Positions 41,878-52,671 of a stretch of 64,000 nucleotides of DNA are shown piece by piece. Source of the DNA: Nemertoderma westbladi. Its lineage: Eukaryota; Xenacoelomorpha; Nemertodermatida; Nemertodermatidae. A model generated the notes under the pieces. That model searched no databases, was not told the DNA's origin, and saw only the letters and a program-made list of their open reading frames with translations. Location of the stretch: positions 23,369 to 87,368 of the forward strand of contig JAUCBJ010007518.1 of assembly GCA_032718475.1 (NCBI GenBank), given 5' to 3'. A program made the translations under genes and the position numbers. Position 1 is the stretch's first letter; every line of letters begins with the position of its first letter.

Positions 41878-42860
41878 TACTATAATCGCCCTGCTGCATT
41901 GAAACCGCACATTGAGATGCCTTGCCAGCTTAACAAAAACATTTTGTCACCACCATGCAATTCACAATTGGCAAGATTTATAACTTTATGTTTGGCACAG
42001 CTTCTGCAAAGTCGGCAATGATGTCCAGGTGGGATCGAACTGGTGACCCCCGGGTTGGAAGTCTGACACTCTAGCCATTCAGCTAGCGGTTCAGGTAAAA
42101 GTCAAAAAAGGTAACACCAATAATAAATTGGCAAGATGACTTTCGCGAGATTATCCGCATCTTCAAGACTAGTGTCCTTTAGGAGGCGTCTCACGAAAGT
42201 CATGGGCTGTCCACCATGCTTATTTTCTCCATGGTGCTGCCAAATCACAAGATTGTGCACAGGCTGGTCCTCATGGCGAAAACAATGTCCTGCAAAGCGG
42301 AGGTGGCTTTTTTCTAAGCTTGGGGGAACAAATGAGACACCTCCAATGTTATATAGTGTCTGGTTGGAGATGTGTGCATTGTACTTGACACAATGAACCC
42401 GATGTAGCAGTCTTGTGAATGTGCCATTCAGAGATTTGGTGTCCTCAGCAGTTAGAGCCCAGCATGGACTCCCATAGAGAAGAATGGAACAACTGCTGCT
42501 CTAAATAATCAGACCTTAAGTTTCCATTGAATTCTATGTGACTTCCAAATCCTGGAAAGCCTATTCAAGGCTTCCCATGCTGCCCATACCTTTCCCTTAC
42601 GAATTCGAACGTCCTCATCTGACTTCCGGATCCATGATCCCAGGAAACAAAAGTCGTCCACATGCTCCAGCATACCATCTTTTGAGCTTATGCTCATCCG
42701 ATCAGAGATTTGCTGAGAACTTTCAAAGTAAACTGTAAAATTTTAGTATTTTTGGAGTTAATAAAAAGACCAACACTAGAAGCAGCCTGTTCTAATGAGC
42801 TGGGGAGCCGTTGGGCTCCCTCTAGTGATTCTGAGAGTATTTCTAAGTCATCAGGAAAGT
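41878..42860 (-). mobile_element. LINE-A copy A5, old diverged remnant with a SINE inside
   Basis: A diverged match to LINE-A from its 3' end (CTGCTGCATTGAAACC region near 41890) to the FADD region, truncated near 42860. Many small indels break the frame. It is clearly older than A1 to A4. The SINE at 41978-42125 interrupts it. Confidence 0.85.
41978..42125 (-). mobile_element. tRNA-derived SINE inside LINE-A A5
   Basis: 148 bp flanked by 12-bp duplications AATTGGCAAGAT (41966-41977 and 42126-42137). On the minus strand at about 42095-42027 there is a tRNA-like part: an A-box-like TAGCTGAATGG and a B-box-like AGTTCGATCCC. The anticodon-arm-like TTCCAAC would read TCC (Gly), but the cloverleaf was not checked. 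Polymerase III promoter boxes of this kind drive SINE transcription. Confidence 0.75.
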
Positions 42861-42879
42861 GGTGTTCGGACAATTCCGA

Positions 42880-43061
42880 CCCGGACAATTCCGACCCACT
42901 CATATCAAATGAAATTTTCAGGGGTGGAATCGTCCGGCTCCAGGATATGACAATTCCGACCCAAATTATTTAATAATAATAATAAATAATAATTTTATTT
43001 AACTTTATTTGTTTTATTATTCAACATAAGATTGTTATGTCCATGGATTGGATATTCTTCG
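42880..43061. other. Junction between LINE-A A5 and BEL-2
   Basis: Contains three copies of GACAATTCCGACCC (near 42879, 42893, 42949) and AT-rich sequence with AAT repeats. No gene. It does not contain the missing part of BEL-4. Confidence 0.6.
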
Positions 43062-43592
43062 TGTTGCCGTTATCCCTACACCAGGGGGGAAAAACGCCGA
43101 TGCTGGAGATGTGATTTAACAGACCACCGAGCCCCGGCCAGTCACCGGATATTGATTGTGGGGAGGGAATATTTTCTGAGATGCAAGTTTGCGGTTGATA
43201 AAAAGCTGCATTAGTTGGATATACTCTTTAATGTAACTTCCTATAGTTGAAACCCGTTCAACATCATTGAAACTTGATTAAGAATAATTTTGGGCTTCCC
43301 CAAATCAATATACACCAAATATTCACAATAATTATACACGATAATATAAATCCAGGCAGCAGGAAGTTGGCCAGGGCCTAATAGTACTCAGGCTAACCTG
43401 AATACTGCTTGCATTTTCCATCCCCCCCTGGCCCTTATAACTATGAAATTATTCCCGTACCCTGTAAGTTGCCCCAAAGTTCGCCCATAAATCGCCCCCA
43501 GTTTATTGAATGTGCCCAAAACCCATGGTCCCGCACCCAGTAGTAATATCGGAATAATCAATTTTAAATAAAATACAAAAATACCTCGAACA
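43062..43592 (-). repeat. BEL-2 3' LTR, shortened
   Basis: 531 bp. Its ends match the 5' LTR, but it lacks the roughly 1-kb repeat block and about 27 bp near its start. Elsewhere it differs at only a handful of positions. Confidence 0.9.
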
Positions 43593-43649
43593 GTCCCCCC
43601 CAATGACCTTCGTGAAGTCTGTCGGTCGATTGAGTTTGCGTAGGTCATT
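43593..43649 (-). promoter_or_regulatory. BEL-2 stem-loop and polypurine tract
   Basis: On the minus strand AATGACCT (43649-43642) pairs with AGGTCATT (43609-43602), followed by a G-rich tract ending in AC at the LTR edge (43593). Same design as BEL-3. Confidence 0.78.
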
Positions 43650-43757
43650 CCCAATATAAAAAACCGAAATTTAATATTGCATAGTTTTTAATTAATTTGG
43701 CCTAGAGTTTGTATAAAAATAAATGTTCGATAAATGTTCCTGGAATATCCCGATCCA

Positions 43758-46358
43758 CTATTTCTTTCTCTGATACGCCTTTCGTCTCTTCGCCCGTCGA
43801 CTCTCATCGATCGCTATGGCTGGTAGAGGAGCGTCAACGTCCATCGTGAGTAACGCTTCGGCTTGTCTCCTGGCGGCTCTTCCTTTCGAAGGCATCGGGA
43901 TCATGTCGGTTCGTCTTTCCAACTCAGATTTGCGTGCCTCTAGGAACCATTCTCCGTCACCGAACTCCTCTTTATACGAGTATAATCGTCTAATGACTTC
44001 AAATGGACCGAATAATCCGGCGCTCAGTAGTAGATCCACGTAATGGAAAGGTAGCGTGGCCGACGTGTGGAGGCGTTCCGGGAAGGAGAAATATCCGCAC
44101 GCCATCTCCTGCGCGATATTCCGAGCGTTTCTCCGAACCTTGGTCTTTAAATGGCTATTTGCGTATGTTTCAAACATGACCATATTGCCCATAGCGGTAA
44201 CGTCTTTGGTTGGACATTTGATATAGCAGCGGGGGCTAGAGGAATGTCCACGGAAACCGCACGTGGTGCAGAGGTTATAAAGGATCGGGCAGACGGAAAC
44301 GTCGTGGCCCGATGTCGCGCAGTATGGGCAATAGAGTATCCCGAGGAGCTGGAGGCAAGAATCGGTAACCCGATTCCTTCTGCCGCGTGGGCACTGCTCC
44401 GAGCCGCAGTCGCCGCATACCTCCAACTGCATCTCTCGACCGGGGAATATCGGAATCGGGACGCCGACGTAGTATTCGAGTCGTCGGTCGCTCTTCGGAA
44501 TATTCTCGGTGGTCGGTAGCCCGCGGAATGCTAGGCTTTTGCGTAATAGGTTCTCGCTCCGATAACCTTCTTTGTGTCCCGCTGGTCTCAACTCGGATGA
44601 CCGTTTCTGGCGGTGGATCCATTCAGTTTGCTCGGCGTACCAACGGGTTAGTCGCATAGGGTCCTGAGGAACGGCGGGTGTAGTAGCCACCGCTGGTCGG
44701 CGAAGGGGTGCCGGGGTTTTAGACGGAGGGATACCGAGGAGATCGTCGGGGGTCGGCGCATCGCTGGGGCCCTCCTCGACCAGTATCGCTGAGCGGGTCC
44801 GTTGGTGGCTGGTACTCGGAATCTCCGACGACCAATCTTCGCCGCCCGGGAAAGGATACGGGGATAACCGTTGGCATATGTCGCCGAAGTCGCTCAATGC
44901 AGCTGTAGTGGCTACCTCCCTCGCGGGGCTACCGGAGCCGCGTGGAGTGTAAACGCCTGCTCTCTTCATCGGTTCGGTCGAGGCAACCCGTTTGGCGGCC
45001 GGTCCATACGCGGCCTCCGGCTCTAGTTGTCGCTTCGGGGTGGAGAGTAGAACACCCTCGTTTAGCCATATCTCTTCCCCTTCCGAAGAGATCAGAGGCT
45101 CCTCCGCACCGAGAAGTTCGGTAATCGTAGGGATGTCGTAAGGTCCGCTCTCGTCCCAGGAATCGATAATGGCGGGTGTTTTCGATTCTCCCGGTGTAAT
45201 GTTCTCGACCGCTTTAAACGCGTGGTTTATAACCTCATTCCAGTCGTAGTCGACGAAGGAAAGGGGGACCGCCGTAATAAGGTTATCGAGAGTTTTACAG
45301 ATAAACTTAGCGACGGTGTAGCACTCCATAATGACGTAAACGTAGTTCCGTCGATCGGGATTCTCCCATCTTTGGTGTATCGTCCACTTCCGATCAACGT
45401 CCTTCCATCGACCCTCTCGCTCACTCTTTATTTCCAATCCCGGGTATCCACCGTATATTTTATTATAGTCCCGGAATTTCTGGGGTTTGAAGTCGATACC
45501 GCCGTTTAGCACAGCGAGGTAGCCGATCCCGGATTTCGTCGGTCTCACCTCTTGGAATCCTCGCATGAACTCGGCGAATCGTAACCAGGCTAGTAACGTT
45601 TGAGTGTCGATGCAATGGCTAAGGGCGTTGAGGTCGTCTCGTCGGTTTCTTCCTGTAGGAGCGTTCGCGTAGTCGTTCCGGACGTCCGCCTTGATATCCG
45701 ACCCGATTTTAATGACGTCGAAGTCAAAGAGGATCTTTTGGATTTCCGGAGGCAGCAACCAGATCGCTCCGGCTGCCTGCACTTCCAGTCTGGGTGTCGG
45801 GAATATTCGGCACACCAGTACCAAACCGTCCAGGGTTCCGAGGACGACGACTAAGGATCGACCGTATTCTTTCGCCCCGTACTTTTCCTGGTAGTCGTCG
45901 CGGTTTTGGATAATCGATACGCGTTCCTCTCGAAGCGTCGCCGTACACTCCGACAGGTTTCCCCAGTGGGCGAGGTACGTACTCTTGTCGTCGACGAAAC
46001 TTTGACATCTCGCCAACGTAATCGCTTTCGAGGTGGGCGTCGCGTTTCCCTCGTAGTCGTAGATCAAACATCGGGATCTGTAGATGCTCTGCCGGAACAT
46101 TTCCCAAAACGACGAATCGTCCCCTCCGGTTGCCTTTGCGTTCCGAGTTCTTTTCAGTCTCGTACTAGCATCGGCTAACCGGAGGGCTCATAGATTCTTA
46201 GAATCCGGTCCCTCTCGCCCGGTGAATTTAATGACTCGCACGTTCTCATTTAGCAGGGTGCTCCAATTTGTATCGAAGTCAGGGGATCCGGGTTGCGAAT
46301 ATTCCAGTAGATCTATCGTGTTACGTAATTCGCCGATAATTTGGCGATTTGGGTCCAT
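43758..46358 (-). CDS. BEL-2 third ORF: DEDD exonuclease-like domain plus zinc knuckles, one in-frame TGA
   Basis: 867 codons from MDPNRQI (ATG at 46358, the start shared with BEL-3) with one TGA at codon 57 (46188-46190). After it, 810 codons are open. The exonuclease-like domain runs about 95-350: LIYDYEGNA (D101-x-E103), strands SLVVVLGTLDGLVLVCRIF, LLPPEIQKILFDFDVIKIG, KADV (D225), IDTQTLLAW, and YVIMECYTVAK (Y341-x3-E345). This follows the order of RNase D-type DEDDy exonucleases, with E for the last D. About 650-720: CGDCGSEQC, CPYCATSGHDVSVC and CTTCGFRGHSSSPRC. The C-terminus is basic. There is no membrane segment. It lies on the pol strand 1.25 kb downstream. Catalytic activity is inferred, not shown. 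Confidence 0.75.
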
Positions 46359-47605
46359 ATTTACGATTATATCCGTTACAAATTAGATCAGTTAATTATA
46401 AGTCCAGAAAGTCTGAAACTATAGCGATAGCAGAATAATTCAGTTTTTTATTTAATTCAGTTTATTAATAACATTGCTATATAGGCATCTATCATCTTAT
46501 TGCTAATACATTCAGCATTTACAGTTACTATAGCTATACATAATATCCAACCAGTTTTTTATGACTTTTTTGTCCTTTTCTTTTTTCTAATTCTTTTCTT
46601 TGACCTTTTTTATACCTTTTTTTTTGTCTTTTTTCATTTCATTATCATTTCATCTTATTTCATTTATTTCCACATATTTCAACACATTTATTTCCACCAT
46701 TTATTTCACATTTATTTATTTCCACATCATCATTGGGTTTATAGCCCCCCGGCTATCATCATTGGTTATAAGCGCAGCACCAGGGTGCGCATCATTTCAT
46801 TTTCATCAGCATACGCGTCATCATTCAGGTTTATAGTAGAGTTGTCTGATCCTTTTCATCGTTTCCAACTATATTCAATCATTTTCTTTGGTTAATCTTT
46901 GTCGTGGAAGGGGTGTTACGCGGCAATCTGGGATCTACAGCTGGACTCGTTACACCGCCTACGCCCCAAACTGCGCACGTAACGGACAATGAAGATGCTG
47001 GGAGTGAAGTCACGTGGAATGCACCAGGGACCCACCAGAATAACACTCCCAACAACATAAAGCTCAGTCGACGAAGTCATGTGGGATGGGGTTACGCAAC
47101 ATTCTGGGATCTACAGCTGGACTCGTTACACCGCCTACGCCCCAAAATCCACGCAACGGTCCCACCAGAATAACGCGACTGAGAAACATAAAACCCTCTA
47201 TCGTCGAAGTCATGTGGATGCACCATGGACCCACCAGAATAACGGGATAGAGGGGGTGTTGCGCGGCAATCCGGGATCTACAGCTGGACTCGTTACACCG
47301 CCTACGCCCCGAACTGCGCACGCAACGGACAACATAACATACTGCAATGAATACAATGAATTCCACTTCAAATCTTTTCCATTTCCAATAATCCAATATC
47401 GTAGGTCCTGATGACCAAAATCAGGGTAAACAATGCATAAACGACCCTGCGTCAGCCGAAACATCTGCAGGGTGACGCTGGACTCCACATAACACACGAG
47501 GAAACACAAATACCATTGCGTGGTTACAGTTGGTTTAAGGGGGGTCCATAACTCATTGTCAGTAAATCACAGTTTAAAAGAGTTTGTCAACATGATGAGA
47601 AGGGT
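46359..47605 (-). other. BEL-2 spacer between pol and third ORF, with tandem repeats
   Basis: Homologous to 5286-6533. It holds about three copies of a 170-bp unit with core GGATCTACAGCTGGACTCGT (46930, 47105, 47275), several GGGACCCACCAGAATAAC-type cores and a pyrimidine-rich block at 46555-46735. No conserved frame. Confidence 0.8.
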
Positions 47606-50600
47606 TTATACGCCGCATTTGTAATTGTCACCAATGTCTGCAGCAGGATCTGTAGTAGGGAACTTATTACCTCTTGTAGAATCACCACTGTCATTGCCTT
47701 CAAGAAGGCACAGCTTCTGGATGGGGCGTTGGTAGTGGCCCGATTTCGTTCGTATCGTCACAGTCCTCGCAAGTCCGTCTTTGCTTGGGTGTATGGTCAC
47801 GACCCGCGCCACAGGCCAGTGAACGCGGTCTTTGAGATCTTCTTTAACTAGTACCATGTCGCCAACTGCGACGTTCCGGTAGGTGTTGTTCCATTTCCTC
47901 CTGGTCCGGAGGGTTATGAGGTACTCCTGGGCCCAAATTCTCCACCAATGCGCTGCCAACGCTTGGGTCTTTTTCCAGTTTGTATGTTTCGCGATCTCGT
48001 TGGGATCCGGGAACATGGTTTCCGGGAGGAGGTGGGTTTTGGGTCTCCCCAGTAAGTGGTTAGGAGTGAGGGGTTCCAGGTCTGTGGGGTCGTCGCGGAT
48101 AGGAACAATGGGTCGGTTGTTCAGGGTAGCCGTGATCTCGCAGAATGTTGTGCGGAGGGTGTCATGGGTTACCCGGGTATCGCCTAGAGCGACGCGCATG
48201 GATCGTTTCACTAGGTCGATCAGTTTCTCCCATACCCCGCTCGTATGGGGTGCTAAGGGGGTCTGGAAGTGCCACTGTATCTGGTGTTCCTTCCAGACTT
48301 GGGATGCAGTGTTATCGGTAAACCATCCCTCGATCGCCTCTCTAAGTTCTCTTTCTCCTCCCACAAAGTTTGTACCATTATCGGAATACATGTGGCGGCA
48401 TGTCCCGTTGTTCGCCACGAACCGACGCAGAGCGTTGATGAATGCGTGTTGTGTCAGATTTACCACGATATCTAGGTAAATTGCCCTAGACCTTAGGCAG
48501 GTGAAGATGGCTCCCCAGCATTTGATGTTGGATCGTCGTTCAATAACCGTGAACGGTCCGAAACAGTCCACTCCGGTGACGTAGAATGGTGGGGAATCCG
48601 CTTGTAGACGGGTGGCTGGTAAGTCGGCCATCTTTTGGGTGATTGGTGGCGCTAGGTAACGTCTGCAGGTGAAGCAACGTTTCAACACTTTCCGGATCAG
48701 TGGCTGGATGTGGGTGATCCAATATCTTTGTCTTATATTAGCTATAATCCAATTCTGTCCTGCGTGGTGGTTGTCCTCGTGACATTGTAGAATTAATAGC
48801 TTAGCTAGTGTCGACGTTCCGGGCAGAAGCGCCGGGTATTTAACCTCATATTCGACCGGGGCGTTTGCCATCCGGGTATTCAGTCGGATCAGTCCGTCCT
48901 CTCCCATCATTGGTCTCAGTTGGTAGACTGGGCTGTCCGGTTTCAACGTTTTGCCCGCACTAAGTTGTTCCCATTCATCGGGGAAACTTTCTTTCTGGAC
49001 ATATCTAACAATACACTTCTCCGCAATAATGAGTTCTTGTATATTCCGTTGAACTATCGGTTTGTTGTTTTTCCACCGTAGGAAGTTGCGAAGGGTTATA
49101 ACGTGATAGACGAGCCGTCTCATGGATGAAGTTCGCTCGATCAACCGATGTAAAGACGCCGCTAGTTGGGTGATCGTCGCGACGTTATAGTGCCTGCCCG
49201 AGTCCTTTGCAGGCTCAGTCAGACAACTATAAATTTCCACCGCGTTGCTTCGATGGATTTTACGGATCTCTTTATCGTCCTCGGAGTATTTTCCGCTATC
49301 GAGCTCGGGGTCGAATCGGGTACTCCATGTTAATTGTGGCTGCCGTAGGAATTCCGGGCCTGTAAGCCAGAGTTTACTTTTACCGAGTTGTTTTGGGGTG
49401 GCGCCTCGGCTTGATAAGTCCGCTGGGTTTTCCTTCCCGTTCACGTGATGCCACTGTTCTCGGCCGGTACACTGTTTAATCTCCGTGGCTCGGTTTGCAA
49501 CAAACGTGGTGTGACGCCGTGATGGAGAGTGGAGATAATAGAGAACTATACTCGAATCTACCCAGAAGTGTTGAGATTCTATGGGGATCCGTAGGTTCCG
49601 CATGACCATGCGATTCTGTCTTACTGCCCAAACTGCAGCTTGTAGCTCGAGTCTCGGGATCGTTGCTACGAATTCCCCGGATACTGTCTTTGCTTTGGAG
49701 AATAAGAAGCTTGTATCGCCGTTTCCATCGTTACTTAGTCTCCGTAGGAAGGTGACTACGCCGATTCCGGTATTCGAAGCATCCGAAAAGGTGTGGAGCT
49801 GGAAGATATCGGTGGGCAATTTATCGAGGAAGAACGGTCTAGGTATCCGCATAAGATGTAGGTGTTCGAGCTGCTCCGTCCATTTTCTCCATTTGACGCT
49901 GAGGTATGGGGGGAGCTCTTCGTCCCATCCCAGTCCTTCTATCCACATTTCCTTAATCAGGTTCATTCCGGCCAAGGTTACTGGGGATATGAAATTTAGT
50001 GGGTCGAAGATGGCGCTTTTTATCGACAAACATCCCCTTTTTGTCATAGGCTTGGGTAGGGGTTTATACTTGAAGATGAATTCGTCTGATTCTATGTCCC
50101 ATTCAATCCCAAGTACACGATGTTCCACATCCTCCGAATACATTTTGTTATTTTCCAGCCGGATGTCCTCCGGAAACTTTTCCATAAGTGTTTTGTCGTG
50201 GGATCTGAACTTCACGAGCGGAAACCCTCCTTTCTTTAGACATTCTACCATCCCCATTGCTAGCCGATATGCCTCATCCACATTATCCGCGCCGGCGCAT
50301 CCGTCGTCCACGTAGAAGCATCGTCGAATTGTTTCTATGACCGTTGGAGGGAACTCGTTTTCGCACATAGTTGCCGTCCTCTTTAGCATGTCACTGCATG
50401 CTACCGGCGAGTCCTTAGCGCCGAAGATCCTGACGACCATACGCATTACGTCTACGTCCTTTATCGTGAGTTGGCTAATCTCCTGTTGAGTAAGCGTTTT
50501 ATCCGTCCATAGGATACGTAGACAGTCCGAGTCTCTTGGTAACGTACGAACTTGATGAAACATGGCCTTGATGTCACAGGTGAATGCTACCCGGTTTTCC

Positions 50601-52561
50601 CTGAACCTGATCAATACGCCAATGAGTGTGCTATATATGTTGGGTCCCGTGTAAAGTTGACTGTTTAGGGATTCGCCCTGGTACATAGCGGCAGCATCAT
50701 TTACCACTCGGATTTTCCCACCTTTGCGGGCTTCTACTACATAGTGGGTTGGGAGATAATATGTTCTTTCACCACCTTGCAGTTCATTCCGTGGTACCAT
50801 TTCTGCTAATCCATCATCGAGATATCCTTGGATTACGGTATTATATTTCTCCTTTATCTCGGGTTGGTCATTCAGCCGGCGTAGAATCCCTTTAAGTCGC
50901 CTAAGTGCCATGCTGGCGTTGTTTGCCATTGGTTTGTTTGGATCCTTCCATAACATAGGTGAACACCAATGTCCGTCTTTAAACGTGGCCTGGTCGAGAA
51001 CGTCCATACAATATTGGTCCTCTTCGGATGGGTTTTCGTCCTTTTCCGCGAACTCCTGGGTCTCCAAATTAAAATATTTCGTCATCTCTCGTTGGGTTTT
51101 CTCGGTTTCCAGGAACAAATCCTCGTCAAGATCCGAAGCTGAGCAATAACCCACAGAGGTTACATTCTCTTTAATCTGACATTTAGGAAGGTAGGTATAG
51201 GTGTCCGTAGTTTCCTCCTTAATGCCGCAGAGTGTCCATCCCATTATTGTTCGTTCAGCATAAAATCCATCATCCTGGTTTATAGATCGAGCGATATCTC
51301 CGGTGGGGATGTGTAGTTCCGGTGTATCAAGTCCGATCAGTAGGGTGATACGGTTCACGTCCAACTGCGGACACCTCAGGTCTACATCGTCTCGGTCCAA
51401 TTGTATGAGGGGGGCGTACTCGGCTGATTGTCGGAACCGCACCCGGAGGTCTGTGTGTACCAAGGCGTTCTTGATGGTTAACTTAGCCGTTTCGTAGCCC
51501 TTCATCACTCCTTCCATCTGGAGTTGCACCTCCCCGGACTCTACTTCTTTGTTATCGGTGATGGTTTGTATGGGCCGTTTACAAGGTTCATATTCTAGGC
51601 CGAGTTGCTCGAGGAAATCCCGGTCGATGATGGTTCCGTCGGACCCGTTATTGAGGAACGCGAGTGTCGTCAAAGATTTGCCGACTCCTTGGATCCTTAC
51701 TGGGATCACCTTTGCGAAGACCATGTAGCGGTGATTTATAAGATTAATCGTGGCCGAAATATTGGTTACTTGTGGTGTATCGGTGTAGATTTTAAACGGG
51801 TTGGTTTCTCTCCGTTGGGTTGTCCGGGTTCCTTTGAAGACGTGGTTTGTTTCTCCTCTTCGCCTGGCTTCGATCCGAAAGGGGAGGGTAGTAAAATCGA
51901 AGTTCGCGGGAATGTGGAGGAGCGTGTGATGGCGTTGGTCGTTACAGACAGCACAGCATGATCTTTGGTCGCACTCCCGAACATAGTGACCTGTTCCAAG
52001 ACACCGGAAGCATCCTCGGTGTTTCATTATCGCCTCGAAGCGTGGGACGAGTTCGGCGAACTGAAACTTTCTGCAGAATTCCACTTTGTGTTTCTCCCCA
52101 CAGAAGAGACAGAGCAGGGAATTTGTGATGCCTTCCCTTTCGGGTGCCCAATTCGCGAGATAACATGCCCATTCCTCGGCGGATGTCGGTTCCTCGTAGT
52201 CTTCGTCGTCGGAATCCTCGGCCATGGTGATGGCCATCGTACTTACCGGTGGGGGGCGGAATCTCGGTTTCGGAGGGGTTATCTTACTCCTGGAGTTGCT
52301 CTCTATTCCGTCCAACTTTGCGAGACTTTGTTTTGAAAACATCGAGTCATTCATGGCTTCGGAGATATCGTCCAGGAATGCCGACATTTCAAGGAAGCTA
52401 GGATCTCGATCTGGATGTCTGCGCCGGAGATCTACACATTTATAAGCCCACTTACTTTGTAACCATCCGGGGAACTTCTTGGCGATCTGTCGGAGGTTTA
52501 GAATGTTGTTCACCTGGTCCTCCTTATTTAAGGGTTTCAGAGTATAGTAGGCATCCTTCAT
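47606..52561 (-). CDS. BEL-2 Pol (gag C-terminal part, protease, reverse transcriptase, RNase H, integrase)
   Basis: 1651 open codons from the first ATG; the frame is open upstream to about 52690. In order: second half of the gag DUF1759-type domain, zinc knuckles (CLFCGEKHKVEFC, CFRCLGTGHYVREC), aspartic protease with FLNNGSDGT near residue 304, where the catalytic Asp is replaced by Asn, reverse transcriptase (FTCDIKAMFHQV; YVDD in RRCFYVDDGCAG near 750), RNase H (HTFSDASNTGIGVV near 925; HFWVDSSIVLYYL; NPADLSSRG), integrase with CFTCRR, D in GVDCFGPF, D in YSDNGTNFVGG and E in HTSGVWEKLIDL. Everything except the protease site and the gag junction looks intact. Confidence 0.93.
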   Translation of the reverse strand: MKDAYYTLKPLNKEDQVNNILNLRQIAKKFPGWLQSKWAYKCVDLRRRHPDRDPSFLEMSAFLDDISEAMNDSMFSKQSLAKLDGIESNSRSKITPPKPRFRPPPVSTMAITMAEDSDDEDYEEPTSAEEWACYLANWAPEREGITNSLLCLFCGEKHKVEFCRKFQFAELVPRFEAIMKHRGCFRCLGTGHYVRECDQRSCCAVCNDQRHHTLLHIPANFDFTTLPFRIEARRRGETNHVFKGTRTTQRRETNPFKIYTDTPQVTNISATINLINHRYMVFAKVIPVRIQGVGKSLTTLAFLNNGSDGTIIDRDFLEQLGLEYEPCKRPIQTITDNKEVESGEVQLQMEGVMKGYETAKLTIKNALVHTDLRVRFRQSAEYAPLIQLDRDDVDLRCPQLDVNRITLLIGLDTPELHIPTGDIARSINQDDGFYAERTIMGWTLCGIKEETTDTYTYLPKCQIKENVTSVGYCSASDLDEDLFLETEKTQREMTKYFNLETQEFAEKDENPSEEDQYCMDVLDQATFKDGHWCSPMLWKDPNKPMANNASMALRRLKGILRRLNDQPEIKEKYNTVIQGYLDDGLAEMVPRNELQGGERTYYLPTHYVVEARKGGKIRVVNDAAAMYQGESLNSQLYTGPNIYSTLIGVLIRFRENRVAFTCDIKAMFHQVRTLPRDSDCLRILWTDKTLTQQEISQLTIKDVDVMRMVVRIFGAKDSPVACSDMLKRTATMCENEFPPTVIETIRRCFYVDDGCAGADNVDEAYRLAMGMVECLKKGGFPLVKFRSHDKTLMEKFPEDIRLENNKMYSEDVEHRVLGIEWDIESDEFIFKYKPLPKPMTKRGCLSIKSAIFDPLNFISPVTLAGMNLIKEMWIEGLGWDEELPPYLSVKWRKWTEQLEHLHLMRIPRPFFLDKLPTDIFQLHTFSDASNTGIGVVTFLRRLSNDGNGDTSFLFSKAKTVSGEFVATIPRLELQAAVWAVRQNRMVMRNLRIPIESQHFWVDSSIVLYYLHSPSRRHTTFVANRATEIKQCTGREQWHHVNGKENPADLSSRGATPKQLGKSKLWLTGPEFLRQPQLTWSTRFDPELDSGKYSEDDKEIRKIHRSNAVEIYSCLTEPAKDSGRHYNVATITQLAASLHRLIERTSSMRRLVYHVITLRNFLRWKNNKPIVQRNIQELIIAEKCIVRYVQKESFPDEWEQLSAGKTLKPDSPVYQLRPMMGEDGLIRLNTRMANAPVEYEVKYPALLPGTSTLAKLLILQCHEDNHHAGQNWIIANIRQRYWITHIQPLIRKVLKRCFTCRRYLAPPITQKMADLPATRLQADSPPFYVTGVDCFGPFTVIERRSNIKCWGAIFTCLRSRAIYLDIVVNLTQHAFINALRRFVANNGTCRHMYSDNGTNFVGGERELREAIEGWFTDNTASQVWKEHQIQWHFQTPLAPHTSGVWEKLIDLVKRSMRVALGDTRVTHDTLRTTFCEITATLNNRPIVPIRDDPTDLEPLTPNHLLGRPKTHLLPETMFPDPNEIAKHTNWKKTQALAAHWWRIWAQEYLITLRTRRKWNNTYRNVAVGDMVLVKEDLKDRVHWPVARVVTIHPSKDGLARTVTIRTKSGHYQRPIQKLCLLEGNDSGDSTRGNKFPTTDPAADIGDNYKCGV

Positions 52562-52671
52562 AGAGTCGGAGAATTCCTGTATGTTCTGTGGGTCCCCTAG
52601 TGATCCCGCGTCCTGTATCAGTCTCTCTAGAGTTTTATTAATTATAGTTCCGGTATTTCCGTATCTTTTAT

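Noticed and set aside
42027-42095. A functional tRNA gene
   Set aside because: The tRNA-like part sits inside a 148-bp insert with target-site duplications and has no clear acceptor stem, so a SINE is the better call.
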